This document shows positions 25,746-37,202 of a DNA stretch of 64,000 nt, piece after piece. Within the stretch, counting starts at the first letter, position 1. Each line of letters opens with the position of its first letter. The translations under genes were made by a program, and so were the position numbers. A model generated the notes under the pieces. It did no database searches. It was not told the DNA's origin and saw nothing but the letters and a program-made list of their open reading frames with translations. This stretch comes from Zhengitettix transpicula (lineage: Eukaryota > Arthropoda > Insecta > Orthoptera > Tetrigidae). The DNA lies in assembly GCA_037074705.1 (NCBI GenBank), contig CM073590.1:179443246-179507245 (forward strand), given 5' to 3'.

Positions 25746-26490
25746 TTTTTCATTTAAAAGACTATATTTATTGTTAAGAATTATACTATCGTAAACGAAA
25801 AGGTTCGCTTTTGATTTAGAACAGGGGTATAATGTAATCAGCTAATAAGGGAAAGAGTAATTTAATAGAACAGTTATAACGTTTGTTAGTCCTTAAAAAA
25901 ATTTTCTGCTGAGAACAGTTCAGCATTCTGAGGAGGCAGAGAAGCAGTTATAAGAAAGATTTTAAAGGCAGGTTCAATGAAGGAAATAAGTTAAATTATT
26001 AGTAAGTGAAAATAAAATGGAACATTCAATATGTTTTATTATAAGAGAAATGTCAGCAAAGCAAAGAGTCAACTTAGGAAATAAAAAACATTTTACGTTA
26101 ATATTGGTTCCCATGAAGTGGAAGAAGTGAACCAGTTTCTTATTTTGGAAGAAATATAACCAAGGATGAGCTCATAAAAGAATAATTAAATGTACGATAG
26201 TAAAAAATTGGGAAGGCATTACTTAAGCTAGGGAGTTCTGAAATCTTGAATATCACCACCAAAAGACTGTTATAATATTGGCTTGTCAATCCAAAACCAA
26301 TACACAGTCCGCAGTATCAAAGAAACAATTTAATTCCTTATTTCTTCATCAACAAAAAATTAAATAAATCATTTCGGTAAGCTGACCATATTCATTTGGA
26401 AAAGGTTTATAAAAATCAGTAACAGTTTTGGAGTTACATTCAAGTCTATAAATCTACACTAATAATATGACACCTGTATTTATAGCACTC
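25746..26490. other. Non-coding DNA
   Basis: No ORF or repeat recognised. Confidence 0.5.
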
Positions 26491-26542
26491 GTTCATGGAT
26501 CAGTCAGTCGGAAAAATTTTACCGAATGATTGATCCATGAAC
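26491..26542. repeat. 52-bp near-perfect palindrome
   Basis: The sequence GTTCATGGATCA at the left end is matched by TGATCCATGAAC at the right end. The inner part (tcgg-aaaattttaccga) also pairs, leaving only a few symmetric mismatches. Confidence 0.85.
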
Positions 26543-26552
26543 TGGTGTTTTT

Positions 26553-26913
26553 AATAGTCTTATATGTCACCACGTTTATAACGCTACCTATGTTTTCTGC
26601 GCATTATTCTCTTAGTTATAATCTTCCACTCACAGTCCATTGAGGGCCTTGTCCTAGCGAGACGACTGCCAGACTGTCATCTTACATGACACATTACGAA
26701 TTTAGGAGTGACACGTGGTCAGAGTGTCGATCATCCCTCAGACTTAACACCAGTTTTCGTGACCAGGACGAACACAGACATTCATGCCCATGCCCGTGCC
26801 GGGATTCGAACCCGGGACCTCTGTGATGCGATGCAATGAGGCCGCTATAATTAAGAGAATAATGCGCATGAGACATGGGCAGCGTTATAAACGTGGTCAC
26901 ATATAAGACTATT
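26553..26913. repeat. Inverted repeat enclosing a SINE
   Basis: The arm 26553-26622 is the reverse complement of 26857-26913 with a handful of mismatches (shared: aatagtcttatatg, cacgtttataacgct, gcgcattattctctta). The loop is almost entirely the tRNA-derived SINE. This could be a foldback element that captured a SINE, or an inverted duplication formed around it. Confidence 0.7.
26630..26856 (-). repeat. tRNA-derived SINE
   Basis: On the minus strand a tRNA-like head has a perfect B box: GGTTCGAATCC, inside 'cccgggttcgaatcccgg' near 26803-26820. Before it comes 'tagcggcctcattgcatc' as a degraded A-box region. The tRNA-unrelated body is shared with the 786-1005 copy. An intact tRNA is excluded because no complete cloverleaf or acceptor stem is formed. 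Confidence 0.7.
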
Positions 26914-27436
26914 ATAAAACAAATGGATGAGGAAAGAAAAATGCAATTTATGGAAGATAATACTTGGATTATTATGACCCGAAAGGTAAATGAGTCAGTT
27001 ATGCATAAATTAAGGGCTAGTGAAGATAGAAGGTACTGTGTGGGGTACAGTACAGATGGCAGTATTCTTAGAAGACAATTAAAATAATTTAGGATGTTGG
27101 ATATGTTCTATTCTAGTATATAGCGGTTATATAGATGTTAGCGCGCGGGAGAACAAGACTTGCAATCGCATAAAACTGTTATATGGCTGGTAACTCCAAA
27201 AAATTATCACAAAAGCAACACAACCGTGTATGAGGAAAAAGCTACTTACTTTCTTTCCTCCATCTGAAATATGCACGAAGATTGAAAATGCGTCGTTACT
27301 GAATCAAGTTGGATGGTGGAACTTACGTATATGCCTCGCTGAACTTTATGCTTCCATTCAAACCCAAGTTGATTGATACGATCATCAAACAATTAAAACT
27401 TTTACATACTGAATTATTCGACTCAACGAGGCTGTA
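26914..27436. other. Non-coding DNA
   Basis: A 70-codon ORF (26875-27087, plus) starts inside the right arm of the inverted repeat. It shows no motif and is not supported as a gene. Confidence 0.5.
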
Positions 27437-27454
27437 TTCATACAGGTTCTCTTA

Positions 27455-27817
27455 GGGTAACAGGCTACAAGAGGGTAATACACATGGTCGCAACTCCCCT
27501 TTAATAGCATAGGAAAGGATTTGAAAGGGGGATGCGGAAGGGTAGAGGAAGGTAGCCAAGGGTTAACTAGGGCCCCCGGGCTATAGTTTAAGGATCCTAC
27601 CCAGCATTCACCTTAAATTGATGCAGGGAAAACCCTAGAAAAACCTGCATCGGGTAGGTCAGGCATTTGGTACTTGTCCCACGCCCTTCCGATAGCGGGA
27701 GATGAGTTTGCTGTGGAGACGCAGCATTCCCTTTTCCGTGCCTCGACCAGTTTAGGAGGCAGCCGGCCGACTGTTCCAATGGCAACAGAGAACAACTCTT
27801 ACCGTATGCCCAAAGTC
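27455..27817 (-). mobile_element. Retroposon family R, copy 1, with target duplication
   Basis: A 363-bp insertion bounded by 18-bp direct repeats that differ at one base (27437-27454 and 27818-27835, ttcatacagGttctctta / ttcatacagAttctctta). The body shares 'ggtagccaagggttaacta', 'cctacccggcattcgcct', 'ggtacttgtcccacgccctt' and 'ggccgactgttccaatgg' with four other copies. It is truncated at its right end. This would be the 5' end if sense is minus, as the A-tail of copy 5 indicates. Minus-strand ORFs inside (27597-27795) are repeat sequence. Confidence 0.8.
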
Positions 27818-27889
27818 TTCATACAGATTCTCTTATTCAGTGGAAATTAATATCGAAAACTTTACGTATTGAATGATTGAGAGAAGAAG

Positions 27890-28255
27890 AAGGTGTAAAC
27901 AGGCTATGTATAGGGCAATCCACATCGTGGCAACTCCCCTCTTATAGCATAGGAAAGGCAGTGAAATGGGGGATGCGGTAAGGTAGAGCAAGGTAGCCAA
28001 GGGTTAACTAGGGCCCCCGGGCTATGGTTTAAGCATCCTACCCGGCAATTCGCCTATAAGTGTTGCAGGGAAACCCTATAAAAACCTGCATCAGGTAGGT
28101 CGTGCATTTAGTACTTGTCCCACGCCCTTCCGATGGCTGTAGGGTCGCAGCTTTCCTCTCGCCATGCCTTGACCAGTTTGGCCGACTATTTCAATAGGAA
28201 TATCGGACAACTCTTACCGTATGCCCAAAGTCTGTGACCCCGGAACATACACCTG
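27890..28255 (-). mobile_element. Retroposon family R, copy 2
   Basis: Begins 'ggtgtaaacaggctatgta', the intact left end of the family, and runs to 'ccccggaacatacacctgtt'. It is in the same orientation as copy 1, 74 bases away. No clean target duplication was found. Confidence 0.75.
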
Positions 28256-28291
28256 TTGAATACTACTGCAGTGATTGAACTATGTTGTTAA

Positions 28292-28780
28292 TCAATTACT
28301 CTGCAGGAAAATTTCAAACGTAAGAATATGAGCGTGAACGATAGATTTGCAAAACGATTTACAGTACATACGTAAATAAAAATTAAGAATCAAAATACAA
28401 TGTTTAGGGTTTGTTGAAAAGTCTACAGAAATATGAATGTGCTTGAATAACATAAAAGGAAAGAGATAACCCATAAGATAATAGTTACTAGTGCTGCATA
28501 ATTTAAGTAAGCCATGCCCTTGAGTGTCATGAAGTAGTTCATTATCTCCCAAAAACGTTGAAATTAATATAAGAATACTAAAAACAACACTGATCGGAAA
28601 ACAGTATTTTAACATGTTAGTACTATCATTAACATAAATTGAGGCTAGAAGAGATCCGAAAGTTATAATCATCAAGAAAATGGAAATAAGCTTTTCAGAA
28701 ACACGTAAATAGAGGCATAAATCAACTACGAACAATGATAAAGAAACCAAGATACTGAGGCAAGGTAAAAAAACTAACAC
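28292..28780 (-). CDS. Candidate exon for a multi-pass membrane protein
   Basis: The longest open frame in the window (about 162 codons). It is not recognised with certainty. It opens after an in-frame TAA with no ATG, so it is not a complete gene. A good splice acceptor lies inside (tttttttaccttgcctcag, ending at about 28750), so a spliced exon starting there is plausible.

The translation predicts about four hydrophobic helices near residues 1-22, 30-50, 58-78 and 93-115, with short charged loops (LRVSEK, NDSTN, LGDNELLHD). The pattern ISIFLMIITFGSLL recalls small four-helix insect membrane proteins of unknown function. This is a resemblance only. It lies between two R retroposons. The reading frame could also be chance in AT-rich DNA. 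Confidence 0.3.
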   Translation of the reverse strand: MLVFLPCLSILVSLSLFVVDLCLYLRVSEKLISIFLMIITFGSLLASIYVNDSTNMLKYCFPISVVFSILILISTFLGDNELLHDTQGHGLLKLCSTSNYYLMGYLFPFMLFKHIHISVDFSTNPKHCILILNFYLRMYCKSFCKSIVHAHILTFEIFLQSN

Positions 28781-29190
28781 TTATTTTAGTTCTCAATGAA
28801 TAAATAGATTGGGTTACTGAAGAAACGTTTATTCTATAGTTTTTGAATGGAGAGAAAGTTAATAAAACGATTTGTACAAGTTGAATAGTTTTGTGTTTAG
28901 TGTATTATATTCAACTGTGTCCTGTCTATTAGAATATTAAAGTCTAAACGATCCAGATAAGTAGGCCTAGTCTTCCGTATTTTCCCAACTAATAAACGCT
29001 GCTTAGTTATTTCTTTACAATGTAGTAATATAAATATATATAAACCCTAAAACTTTGTTTGTTCCAAATGTATTGTAATATTGTCTACTCATTTTTTCCA
29101 AAACTCAGAATTTTTACTATTTCAATGTAAGATGTTGTAAATCCTCGAATCGCAACATTCGATATTTAGTGTGGTACATATTTGTTTTAG
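28781..29190. other. Non-coding DNA
   Basis: AT-rich sequence without an ORF or recognised repeat. Confidence 0.5.
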
Positions 29191-29194
29191 TAAT

Positions 29195-29585
29195 AGGTTA
29201 CACCAAGGTTATTTCCAATTCCCTTTAATATCATTGGAATATATAGAAAGTAAAATTCCGGTAAGGAAAGCAAGGTAGCGAATAGTTTTCTAGGGCCCTT
29301 GGGTAATACTTTAAAGTTCGAACCCGACAATTCGCCTAAATGTGATACAGATAGGTCGGTACTTGTTCCACGCGCTTCCGATGACCTATAGTGGTTTTCT
29401 TTCAATCTCCATGCCTTGACCAGATTTGGAGCAGCTGGTCCATCGTTCCAATGGGAACAGCCCACAACTCTTACCATACGCCCAACGTCTGCGATCGCGG
29501 TGCATTAAACTGACCTAGATGTATCGGCTTATCGGAACCTTAATTCAAAAGCAGAGAAAGAAAGCATACTGGTAGGTAGTCTACT
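29195..29585 (-). mobile_element. Retroposon family R, copy 3, diverged
   Basis: Shares 'ggtagcgaa-agtt--ctagggccc', 'cgacaattcgcctaaa', 'ggtacttgttccacgcgctt' and 'ttcaaaagcagagaaag' with the family, but is more diverged, with internal deletions. It is therefore an older insertion than copies 1 and 5. Confidence 0.68.
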
Positions 29586-29667
29586 CCCACTCTACTGTAA
29601 AGATAGCCAGTCTCTGATAGAACAAATTTGATTATTCCGTGCTACTTTTTTATAGAGTGATAATCTT

Positions 29668-30237
29668 TGTCAGGGTAATCCACGTGGTGGCAATTCCCTT
29701 TAGTAGCATAGATAGGAATTTGAATGAAGAGATGCGAAAGGGTAGAGCAAGGGAACCAAGGGATAACTAGGGCTATAGTTTGAGGATTATATCCGGCATA
29801 CGGCTAAAAGTGATGCAGGAGAAACCCTTGAAAACCTGCATCAGGTAGGCTGCGCTCTAGGTACTTGTCCCTCGCCCTTCCGAAGGCGCGAGAGGGGTTT
29901 TCTGAGGGGACGCAACATCCCCTACTCTGTGCCCCAAGCAGTTTTGGAGGCAGCTGGCCGGCCGCTCTAATAGGAGCAACAAACCACTCTTACCGCATGT
30001 CCAAGGTCTGCGACCCAGGAACATACCCCACTCAAAACAGGCCGAGGTGTCTCGGCTTGTGGGATTCTTAGGAAAAGGCATCCCCAAAGGGATGTGTCTC
30101 CAGAAATGTTTTGCCTGCGAGATCTAAAAGCAGCTCTCACAGTTCCCAGTAGAAAGAATTCATCCGCGGAGTTAGCCTCCTTCGTCTCTACAGAACACTT
30201 TTCACCTGCGAGAGCTCAGAATAACTCCCTCAATAAG
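29668..30237 (-). mobile_element. Retroposon family R, copy 4, long with internal duplication
   Basis: Runs from 'agggtaatccacgtggtggc' to beyond the 'ggccgaggtgtctcggctt' block that copy 5 also has. Its right (presumed 5') end contains the same motif twice: 'gtctc-cagaa-...-cctgcgaga' near 30090-30122 and again near 30184-30215. This is an internal duplication of about 90 bp. Confidence 0.75.
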
Positions 30238-30239
30238 GG

Positions 30240-30903
30240 CGTATAATATTCAAATAATCCAGTCTTTGACATTGTCGCTGGAACCATGGTACAAAGTTTG
30301 CAGATGTGGTGGTGAAATATCTCCAGGAGCTCAAAATTGTTTTGTAGATGGTTGCAATATGATAAAGTGTTAAAATATTATTCAAAATAACTGCAACACT
30401 CCAAAGATTTAATTTTCAGCATCCAAAAAAAATTGACACGCTGTAGTTAATTAAAATGAAAAATAATAATGTTGGAGTAAATGTTTGTGGAAATGTAACT
30501 CTGGTTGAGTTGTTGTAAATGTGAACCAATGATGTAAGCTAAAATTATCTTTCATGAAACACGTTCATTCACCACGCTTTATATCGGTAAAAGACAAAAT
30601 TTCCATTTTATATGTGGCATACGAAAGAAACAACAAATTCGAGTTATTTTGTGATGAATTTATTAAAAGAATAGAGTAGGACTCGTAATGGAATGCTGGG
30701 ACTGGTTGCTTCCCAATCTCGCATTATTTTCTGGGCACTAGCTGCTGACTTCCGATAATTTAACAATTGATTTATAGAGAAAGTTGTCCCGGTTCTTCAA
30801 ATTATACGAGCTCTTTCTAGAACGACTTGGTAATGCTTCTAAAATATTACACAGCTCTGTAGGAATTGCAAAACTCAATACTATTCTACAGATAAATAAG
30901 TTT

Positions 30904-30965
<62 letters not shown>

Positions 30966-31545
30966 AACAATCGACAATTTTTTGGACCAAATATAAAAGT
31001 TTCAAGTGCGACTTCAAAATCAATATCGATGAAAGTCCTTCATCATATAAAAGTATTAAATGGCGTTGGTAATAAGCGTATTTATTATAGTGATATATAT
31101 GTATATACATATTTGGAACTCTTATTTCTTACTAATTCTTCTTTATTACTAAAAGAGATTCCACATCGCATATTAATTGTACTTTTAAGCAGTATATATT
31201 ATAATTATTAGTTACACGATGAAGGATTTAAGTATACGTCTAGCGGACCTTAACACGTATGGTACATGGTATTAATTTTTTAGCTGAGAGCCTAAGAGTC
31301 TTTATTAATGAATAAGGATTCTGGCTGCTTGAATATTCTCCGCGTATGAAGGAAAACTCTAATTAGGACGCTCGAAGAACATGAGGGGAAGAGTACTCGA
31401 AATGCAGGTACACAATATTTTACTACGCCGCCTTTCGTATTTAGTGAATTAGTAAGCAAGTAAATGAGTACGGCAGTGAGCCAAACAGCTGGAGAAATAT
31501 AATGTCGATAATGAGTCAGGTAGTATCGATTATGGTGTAATTAAG
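30240..31545. other. Non-coding DNA
   Basis: Contains the long (TA)n array listed next and no supported gene. The ORFs at 30738-31110 encode YIYIYI runs and are microsatellite artefacts. Confidence 0.6.
30907..30964. repeat. (TA)n microsatellite, about 29 units
   Basis: TA run with one G interruption near its right end. Confidence 0.97.
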
Positions 31546-31549
31546 CCGT

Positions 31550-32060
31550 CTCCGTGGCGGTCACCGTGAGATAGTTGGGGCTAGCGTTATCTAGTGACGG
31601 TTGCAGGTGAACTGATAATAGAGATAAGAGTTCCCACGGGAAGATGGCACGTTCCGAGAAATCGGCCCCCTTCGTCGAATCTCTGCGGCAACGCCCACGG
31701 CCACGGCAGGGCAAGAACTTACAGCATTTTGCCTCGCTAGCTGCGTTCGACCACGCGTTCCCCGGGGAATGCGTGAGTGCGCGTGCGGTTTTTTCTACAA
31801 CGCCATAAATAATGCAATAACATTGAACATTTGGAAACATCAATACAGCAATATAGAGCTCCCCTCCGCGCCCTGCCACGCCCAGTCACAGATAGAACTC
31901 ACCCTCGCTTTCACCCTCACCCCTTCCCGTCCTAAGCAGAGCAGAGCAGAGCGGAGCAGGGCGGGCGTATTGCGTGTCACTCCAGTGCGTTCGTTGTGCG
32001 TGGGGGGCAACGACCGCGCGCACGAATCACTGCGTCATTTCACTGCAGTCTACACGAGGC
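31550..32060. promoter_or_regulatory. GC- and CpG-rich island
   Basis: A sharp departure from the AT-rich background, with many CpG dinucleotides (gcgtgagtgcgcgtgcgg, gaccgcgcgcacg) and a run of AGCAG/AGCGG units near 31936-31960. Two overlapping ORFs of about 112 codons on opposite strands (31541-31879 minus, 31769-32104 plus) are explained by the low stop density of GC-rich DNA. It could be a promoter or first exon. I see no TATA box or conserved protein. Confidence 0.4.
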
Positions 32061-32742
32061 TACCTTACCATTCATCGATACGTACATGTTTTATTTATAT
32101 TTAATCAACTACTTCCGGACGTATCTACCCGACATTAAAAATACTCTCAAATGCTCGATGGGGACGAAGACGCCATTTTTTCTATCATATTCAGAAGAGG
32201 TGTGTAAAAATCTTACTGTAATTTATAATACTAATCGTGTTCACAAACATTATTGTGAAACTCTTTCTTAAGAGATCAATGGAGAGTATTGAACCACTTC
32301 CATTAACCTCTTCTCTTCCTCTTGCGGAGCGCAATACCATGGCTTGAAGTATTACTATATTCAAGATCACCCGCCCTGACCGTTAATGGAAAGATCGCGT
32401 AGTCGTTGAAGTGACAGTAGACAGGACGAAAGTACATCGAAAGGTAGACGACCAACAAGTAATCCGGTAGTTAGAGAAGTAAGCAGGTGGAAAGAAACAG
32501 AAGGAGTTATGAAAGGAGGAAGTGTCTGTATAGCTTATAATATATATAAATTAACAAAAATGTTTCATACTGAAATAATCCCGAAAGATAAGAAAGAGCA
32601 TTGCCTAGCTCCTTAAGGAAGGATGATACCACCTGCGAAAATCGAAGTGTTCGTCAAGCTAGACATGTCATTTTCAAGTAAGCCATACTATTTATCCTTT
32701 CTATTTCCTGTCCTTATAATATATATATGAAAAAGATTACGT
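32061..32742. other. Non-coding DNA
   Basis: Tail of the GC-rich island followed by ordinary AT-rich sequence. No gene recognised. Confidence 0.5.
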
Positions 32743-32925
32743 CTGATTGAAAATAATGAATAAGAAAGATAGCCAATACAGACAAAAAAGGTAATATAAA
32801 TACCACACAACGTTTCTGGGATCCTTGTTCCTTTCGTCAGATGCTCAGAAGAGCCCAAAAACGTTATATGGTATTTATATTACCTTTCTTGTCTGTATTG
32901 GCTATATTTCTTATTCAATATATGC
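32743..32925. mobile_element. Penelope-type tail hairpin, family A
   Basis: A self-complementary unit. The left half 32756-32806 (aataagaaagatagccaata ... taaataccacacaacgtt) and the right half 32865-32922 are reverse complements. Between them is one copy of the core (minus strand CTGACGA, AA, GGAA-CAAGGA-TCCC, A, GAAACG). The left edge is 'cgtctgattgaaaataatga', the family terminus. Confidence 0.72.
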
Positions 32926-34440
32926 GTCTGCAGTGTAAAGATCATACGCAATGGCATTATGAGTTATACTACGTTTCAATGAATAACTATGGATATGGAG
33001 CATGAAAATAATAATGTTTTGGTACTTTTGGAAAATGGCTTGTTTTTTGATCGTCCGTATCTTTTTGACATTCAAGAGGTCTCCTATTGAAATCAGGAAA
33101 ATATGAAAATGTTTGCTAGAGTCCAGGTAATTCTGAAATAATCTTGGGCTTTTCCTAGACGAAACTTGATCGTAAATTGATGCAATAAAAAATAGTGCAA
33201 ATAGCACGCGAAAGCAGGGTATTTAGTGGGCTGATTTATCCTGCAGTCGCTGCAAGGCGGCTGTTGGCTCCAACGTGTAGGCGTTGTGTGTTCGATTTTT
33301 CGTTGTTCATCTAGCCTGGGGTTGTACTCGTAGCATGTGATTAACTACAAGTGGGCCTCGGGGAATATTTTTACGGACAAATGGACAATCAATACTACAA
33401 TATTTGTATAATATATTTGTCTACATAGTTCAATATAAAAGAGGTTTTCTAAATTTATAAACGTATTGAAAAAAAAAGTTTTAGAAAAGAAGAGTGAGAT
33501 AAAAGGCACCATCAATGGCATTTGCAAATTCTGAGAATTTTACAACTCATTTTCTGTAACGTTTATTTTCTGTTCATGATGAATAGGCGTAATTGATAGT
33601 ATTTTCATTTCAATTCACATTCAGTGAGACGTTAGCACCACTTTCATTTTTTTGTTCCACCAGGAACAGGTAAATGCAATTAATTGTTCGTTGGAATTAT
33701 TTTAACCATGCCACATAATGCCACATTATTCTTATTTTATGTAACATTTCTTCAAATATTTCACCGTTCTCAATAGTTTAACAACTATTGTAATATACTC
33801 CACCAGGCGTCATATCGTCTATTGTAGAATTTCTCCTGTTTTACTTGCTGGGTAATAACCGTGAATGTATTTAATACTTTCTAGAAAAATTTGTGTAGGT
33901 GTTTTGTTCTGTCAGGTCTGATGTGTTTATTTCTAAAACTAAAAATAAACATTGTAAGTCAATTACTATTTAATGTTTCCAAGGCGAGAGCTATTGAAAA
34001 TAATTCAAAGTAAAATATTCAATAAAATACAAAAATTTAAAAGAAATTTCCCATGATTTTTCCAAAGTAAAATCTACTTAAATCATTAAGACCAAGTGGG
34101 AATAATTTAAATATAAATCAATCCACATTTACACTGGAGAATTGTTCATTCTGAAACTCACGGCAAGGAAAGGGTGGTCTTCTATTTTTACTTATAAAAC
34201 ATAGCCCAGGCTCCTAAAAATTAATGGAAAATGTCTGTAATTTGTAGTTTAGGGCAATTAACTAAGAAATAAGGCAAAGATGACTTGAAATTAATTAAAT
34301 TTACTTGCGAGAGGCTGAACGAGAAATTAAATAAAGAACAATATGTAACTAAAAATAACAAAATCTTTTCTACGTAAAAACAAGAAGTGTTTTATTAAAT
34401 TACGTTACAGTCACTTTCGTTAAATTTCCAAAGTAATGTT
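32926..34440. other. Non-coding DNA
   Basis: No supported gene. A tRNA-like patch (33238-33300: gtcgctgcaaggcggctgtt, then gtgttcgattttt) might be a decayed SINE head, but is too weak to call. Confidence 0.45.
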
Positions 34441-34444
34441 AATG

Positions 34445-34575
34445 TTTCTTCACCTGAAGAAGATGGCGGTGCAAGCCATCGAAACGTTGTGTTTACAAAA
34501 CTACGCTACCCGGTTGGAATCCCGAGAGAACTTCATCCAGCAACTACACCGGGAAAACCTACGTTCCTTATTTCC
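34445..34575 (+). mobile_element. Penelope-type tail, family B
   Basis: Contains CTGAAGA (34454-34460), one A, a perfect 6-bp stem GATGGC/GCCATC (34462-34467 with 34475-34480) with loop ggtgcaa, then GAAACGTTGTG (34481-34491). After it come 'acccggttggaatccc' and 'aacttcatccagcaac', then 'accgggaaaac'. It is homologous to 25440-25575. The layout resembles hammerhead-type motifs in Penelope-like elements, with one extra A in the core. Confidence 0.65.
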
Positions 34576-35384
34576 AAAGTAATGTTTCGCAGATTATGAA
34601 GTACGATATCAAGAGAAGACAATGTTGGAAAGTGGTGCGAGGCAAACGTAAAAGTTAGTGAGCTTTCGGGACGAAAGCCAGAAGAAAGATGGCCATTGTA
34701 AACACTGTAAGTTCACACCGCGTAAAAGGAGAGAAAGGCCCCACTTTCTCGAGGTAACAGGTTACATTACAGCAAAAACTATAGAATGAAATAAACCAGG
34801 CACAGAAAGATATGTTATACCAATCAAAAAATGCTATGGTGATCCGGCGTGGAACGTCCTCGAACTGGAGACTTGTTACAGCACTCCGATAAGGAAACAT
34901 GGAAAATTAAAAAGTTCTTTTCATATGAAATGTGTTTTGTTTAAGTCATTTGCCTATAAACCTTAAAAATAGTCGATTGTTTGAACAAGCCCGGAGGTAT
35001 TCCTTCGAAAAACGTGAACCAATGAAACGCTTGTGAACTTTGCTTTTAGATTTGGTTCTTAGAATTTCAAGTGATTATATAATTTACGCTGTGCATTCGC
35101 CTCATAAGGCAACTTTGATGGTACATACGAGGCCTGAATGTTCATCTGTCCGAACAGGATGACATAAATGGTTCCGACACGGGTTCCTAAATCTTCTGAA
35201 ATTTGAAATATGTTCTTCAGCCGAAGCAGATAAAACGTCCAGGCTCCCTTTTAGAGGCGAATTTTTGTACATGACTCGCTTTAAACTTGCCTAATCTAAA
35301 TGGCAACTCGTTTGAATAATGATACGTGTCTAGGGAAACAAGGCCAGCCGCTTCTGGATTTTGAGGTATATTTTGGCCGGTCTC
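34576..35384. other. Non-coding DNA
   Basis: No motif-bearing ORF on either strand; no repeat recognised. Confidence 0.45.
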
Positions 35385-35660
35385 CGTGACCATCCGCGGG
35401 CCAGCTCGGTTTTCGTGACCTCGATGCAACGGGTGTGGCAGCCGCGCTAGTCTTTCGGCAGCTGCTTTAATTAGGTGCGGAAGTGGAGCGGGTCAGGGAG
35501 GCCGCACTGAAGGCCGCAACACCCAAAACTTTGCTGCACAACCTTACGACGTGCCTCTCGGCGGCCAGACCACGGCGATCGCTGACGAACTTGCCGATCT
35601 TTCGCCCGTAATCACCAGGCCCAGAGAGTCTCGAGCGGCTATTTCCCTGGCCACTACGGA
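35385..35660. promoter_or_regulatory. GC-rich island
   Basis: CpG-rich segment (ccatccgcgggccagctcgg, ctcggcggccagaccacgg) with sharp AT-rich edges. Overlapping minus-strand ORFs (35217-35429, 35467-35670) have no recognised motif. Could be a promoter or non-coding exon. Confidence 0.33.
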
Positions 35661-36185
35661 AATTGCACACGATGGGACCAAAACTAAATAAAACTTGCTA
35701 ATTTTCACAATTTTTCGAAGATAATATTTCAAAAACCAAAATGCTGAACTCAATATTTTGTTTAAACCATAATCGACATAAAAGAAACTGCTATTCATAA
35801 GAAATATGCTTCAATGCTGAAATATATACAAATTTAAAACATTTCGTTGAGAATAATTTGTGGATGCATATAAATACTTTCCACGTGGAATTTTCATCCT
35901 CGTTAACCACGTTTTCTTTCCAAAAGACTAAAATTATTTTCTTTAATAATCATTAAAAGAACTCGTTTAAATTATTATATCAGGTATTTTATTAAATATT
36001 AATATTTAACTTATCTTCAGGAGAATAATCTATTTTGCCCGTTGGAAATGTATGACGTTTAGGAGTCTGTATAACATAAATACAATTGTAATTTCCGAGA
36101 CCTGTATTGAATTACAGTGTCATTGCAAATTTCTCCATAAATTAAATCTTTAAAAATTATTACACATAACTATAAACGTCAAAAC

Positions 36186-36225
<40 letters not shown>

Positions 36226-37200
36226 TGAGCGTTATAGCAAATTATAAGCATAGTTCGTCTATTATGCGGCATGCTTAAGTCGAGGTGTCTTCAGGTAGCA
36301 AACCTTGGACAGCTGTGTAACTCTGTGCTTCCAAGTAATTTGATATTTTTAAAACAACAGACTGAATAAAATTTAGTTTGTTATTCAAAATTTTCACTGT
36401 GATAGGGCAGACGCCTCAGAATAATCATTATCTTGACAAACTTAAGGTTAATCTGTACCTTCAATTGCAAATATATGTCAGTTTTGAAGTCGATATTAGA
36501 CTGAGGACCATTGGTGACATATGAGACTTATTAGAGAGAGAAAACACATTCGAATTTCAAACCACCGAGAGAACATTGTAATCACTGAGCTTTACCCATT
36601 CTCGGCCATGGCTTTGAACTTAAATGATAAACTTTTTTTGAAATAATACTGTTGTTAGGTTTAGTGGAGATCTGGACATGTTATAAAACACTGCCGTCTC
36701 AGACATGCAAGGTAAGTGAAACATTATTACGGACTGTGCACCGACAAATTTTCCAATCAGAATAAGCCATTACTTCTAAGAAATGTTCGGTTTGATAAGT
36801 ACGATCTATTTTATAAGAATAATGCGCACTGCTTCGTTGTATATTTTTAGTAATTGGTGGAACAGTTGTTATGTTTCTTGACCAAGTCTTTTTATCTCAT
36901 GTATTCTAATTGTTTCACGTGTTTACAACTGGCTGGAGTGACGTAGTCACATCTATCGGAAATTACAAGACGTACTTATTGAAATGCCCGTTGCATTGTC
37001 ATTTTACGAATTGTTATTTCTTCGATCACTGTAAAATAGTGCAATTTTAAGAACAGAAAAATGCTTCCAATAAAGCTCAAGGGTATACTAAAGGGTATGG
37101 AAGTGAATTAACAGAGAATGATATAAAAATGTGGACAGGACCAGGAGCTCCTTAATATGTAGTCGCACTACACGGTGAGCTATCTTCGTCGACTGCTTAT
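35661..37200. other. Non-coding DNA
   Basis: A (TA)n run lies at 36190-36223. No gene or other repeat recognised. Confidence 0.5.
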
Positions 37201-37202
37201 GC

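Noticed and set aside
26800..26856. Possible intact tRNA gene around the perfect B box
   Set aside because: No matching acceptor, D or anticodon arms; the sequence continues into a SINE body shared with another locus.
27597..27795. Minus-strand ORFs with a shared PPKLVEAR-like peptide in R copies 1 and 5
   Set aside because: The similarity follows from nucleotide identity of the retroposon copies. The frames are short and interrupted in other copies.
30738..31110. Three overlapping ORFs rich in Tyr-Ile repeats
   Set aside because: They are translations of the (TA)n array.
31541..32104. Two ORFs of about 112 codons on opposite strands in a GC-rich island
   Set aside because: Antiparallel overlap and low stop density in GC-rich DNA explain them; no recognisable protein.
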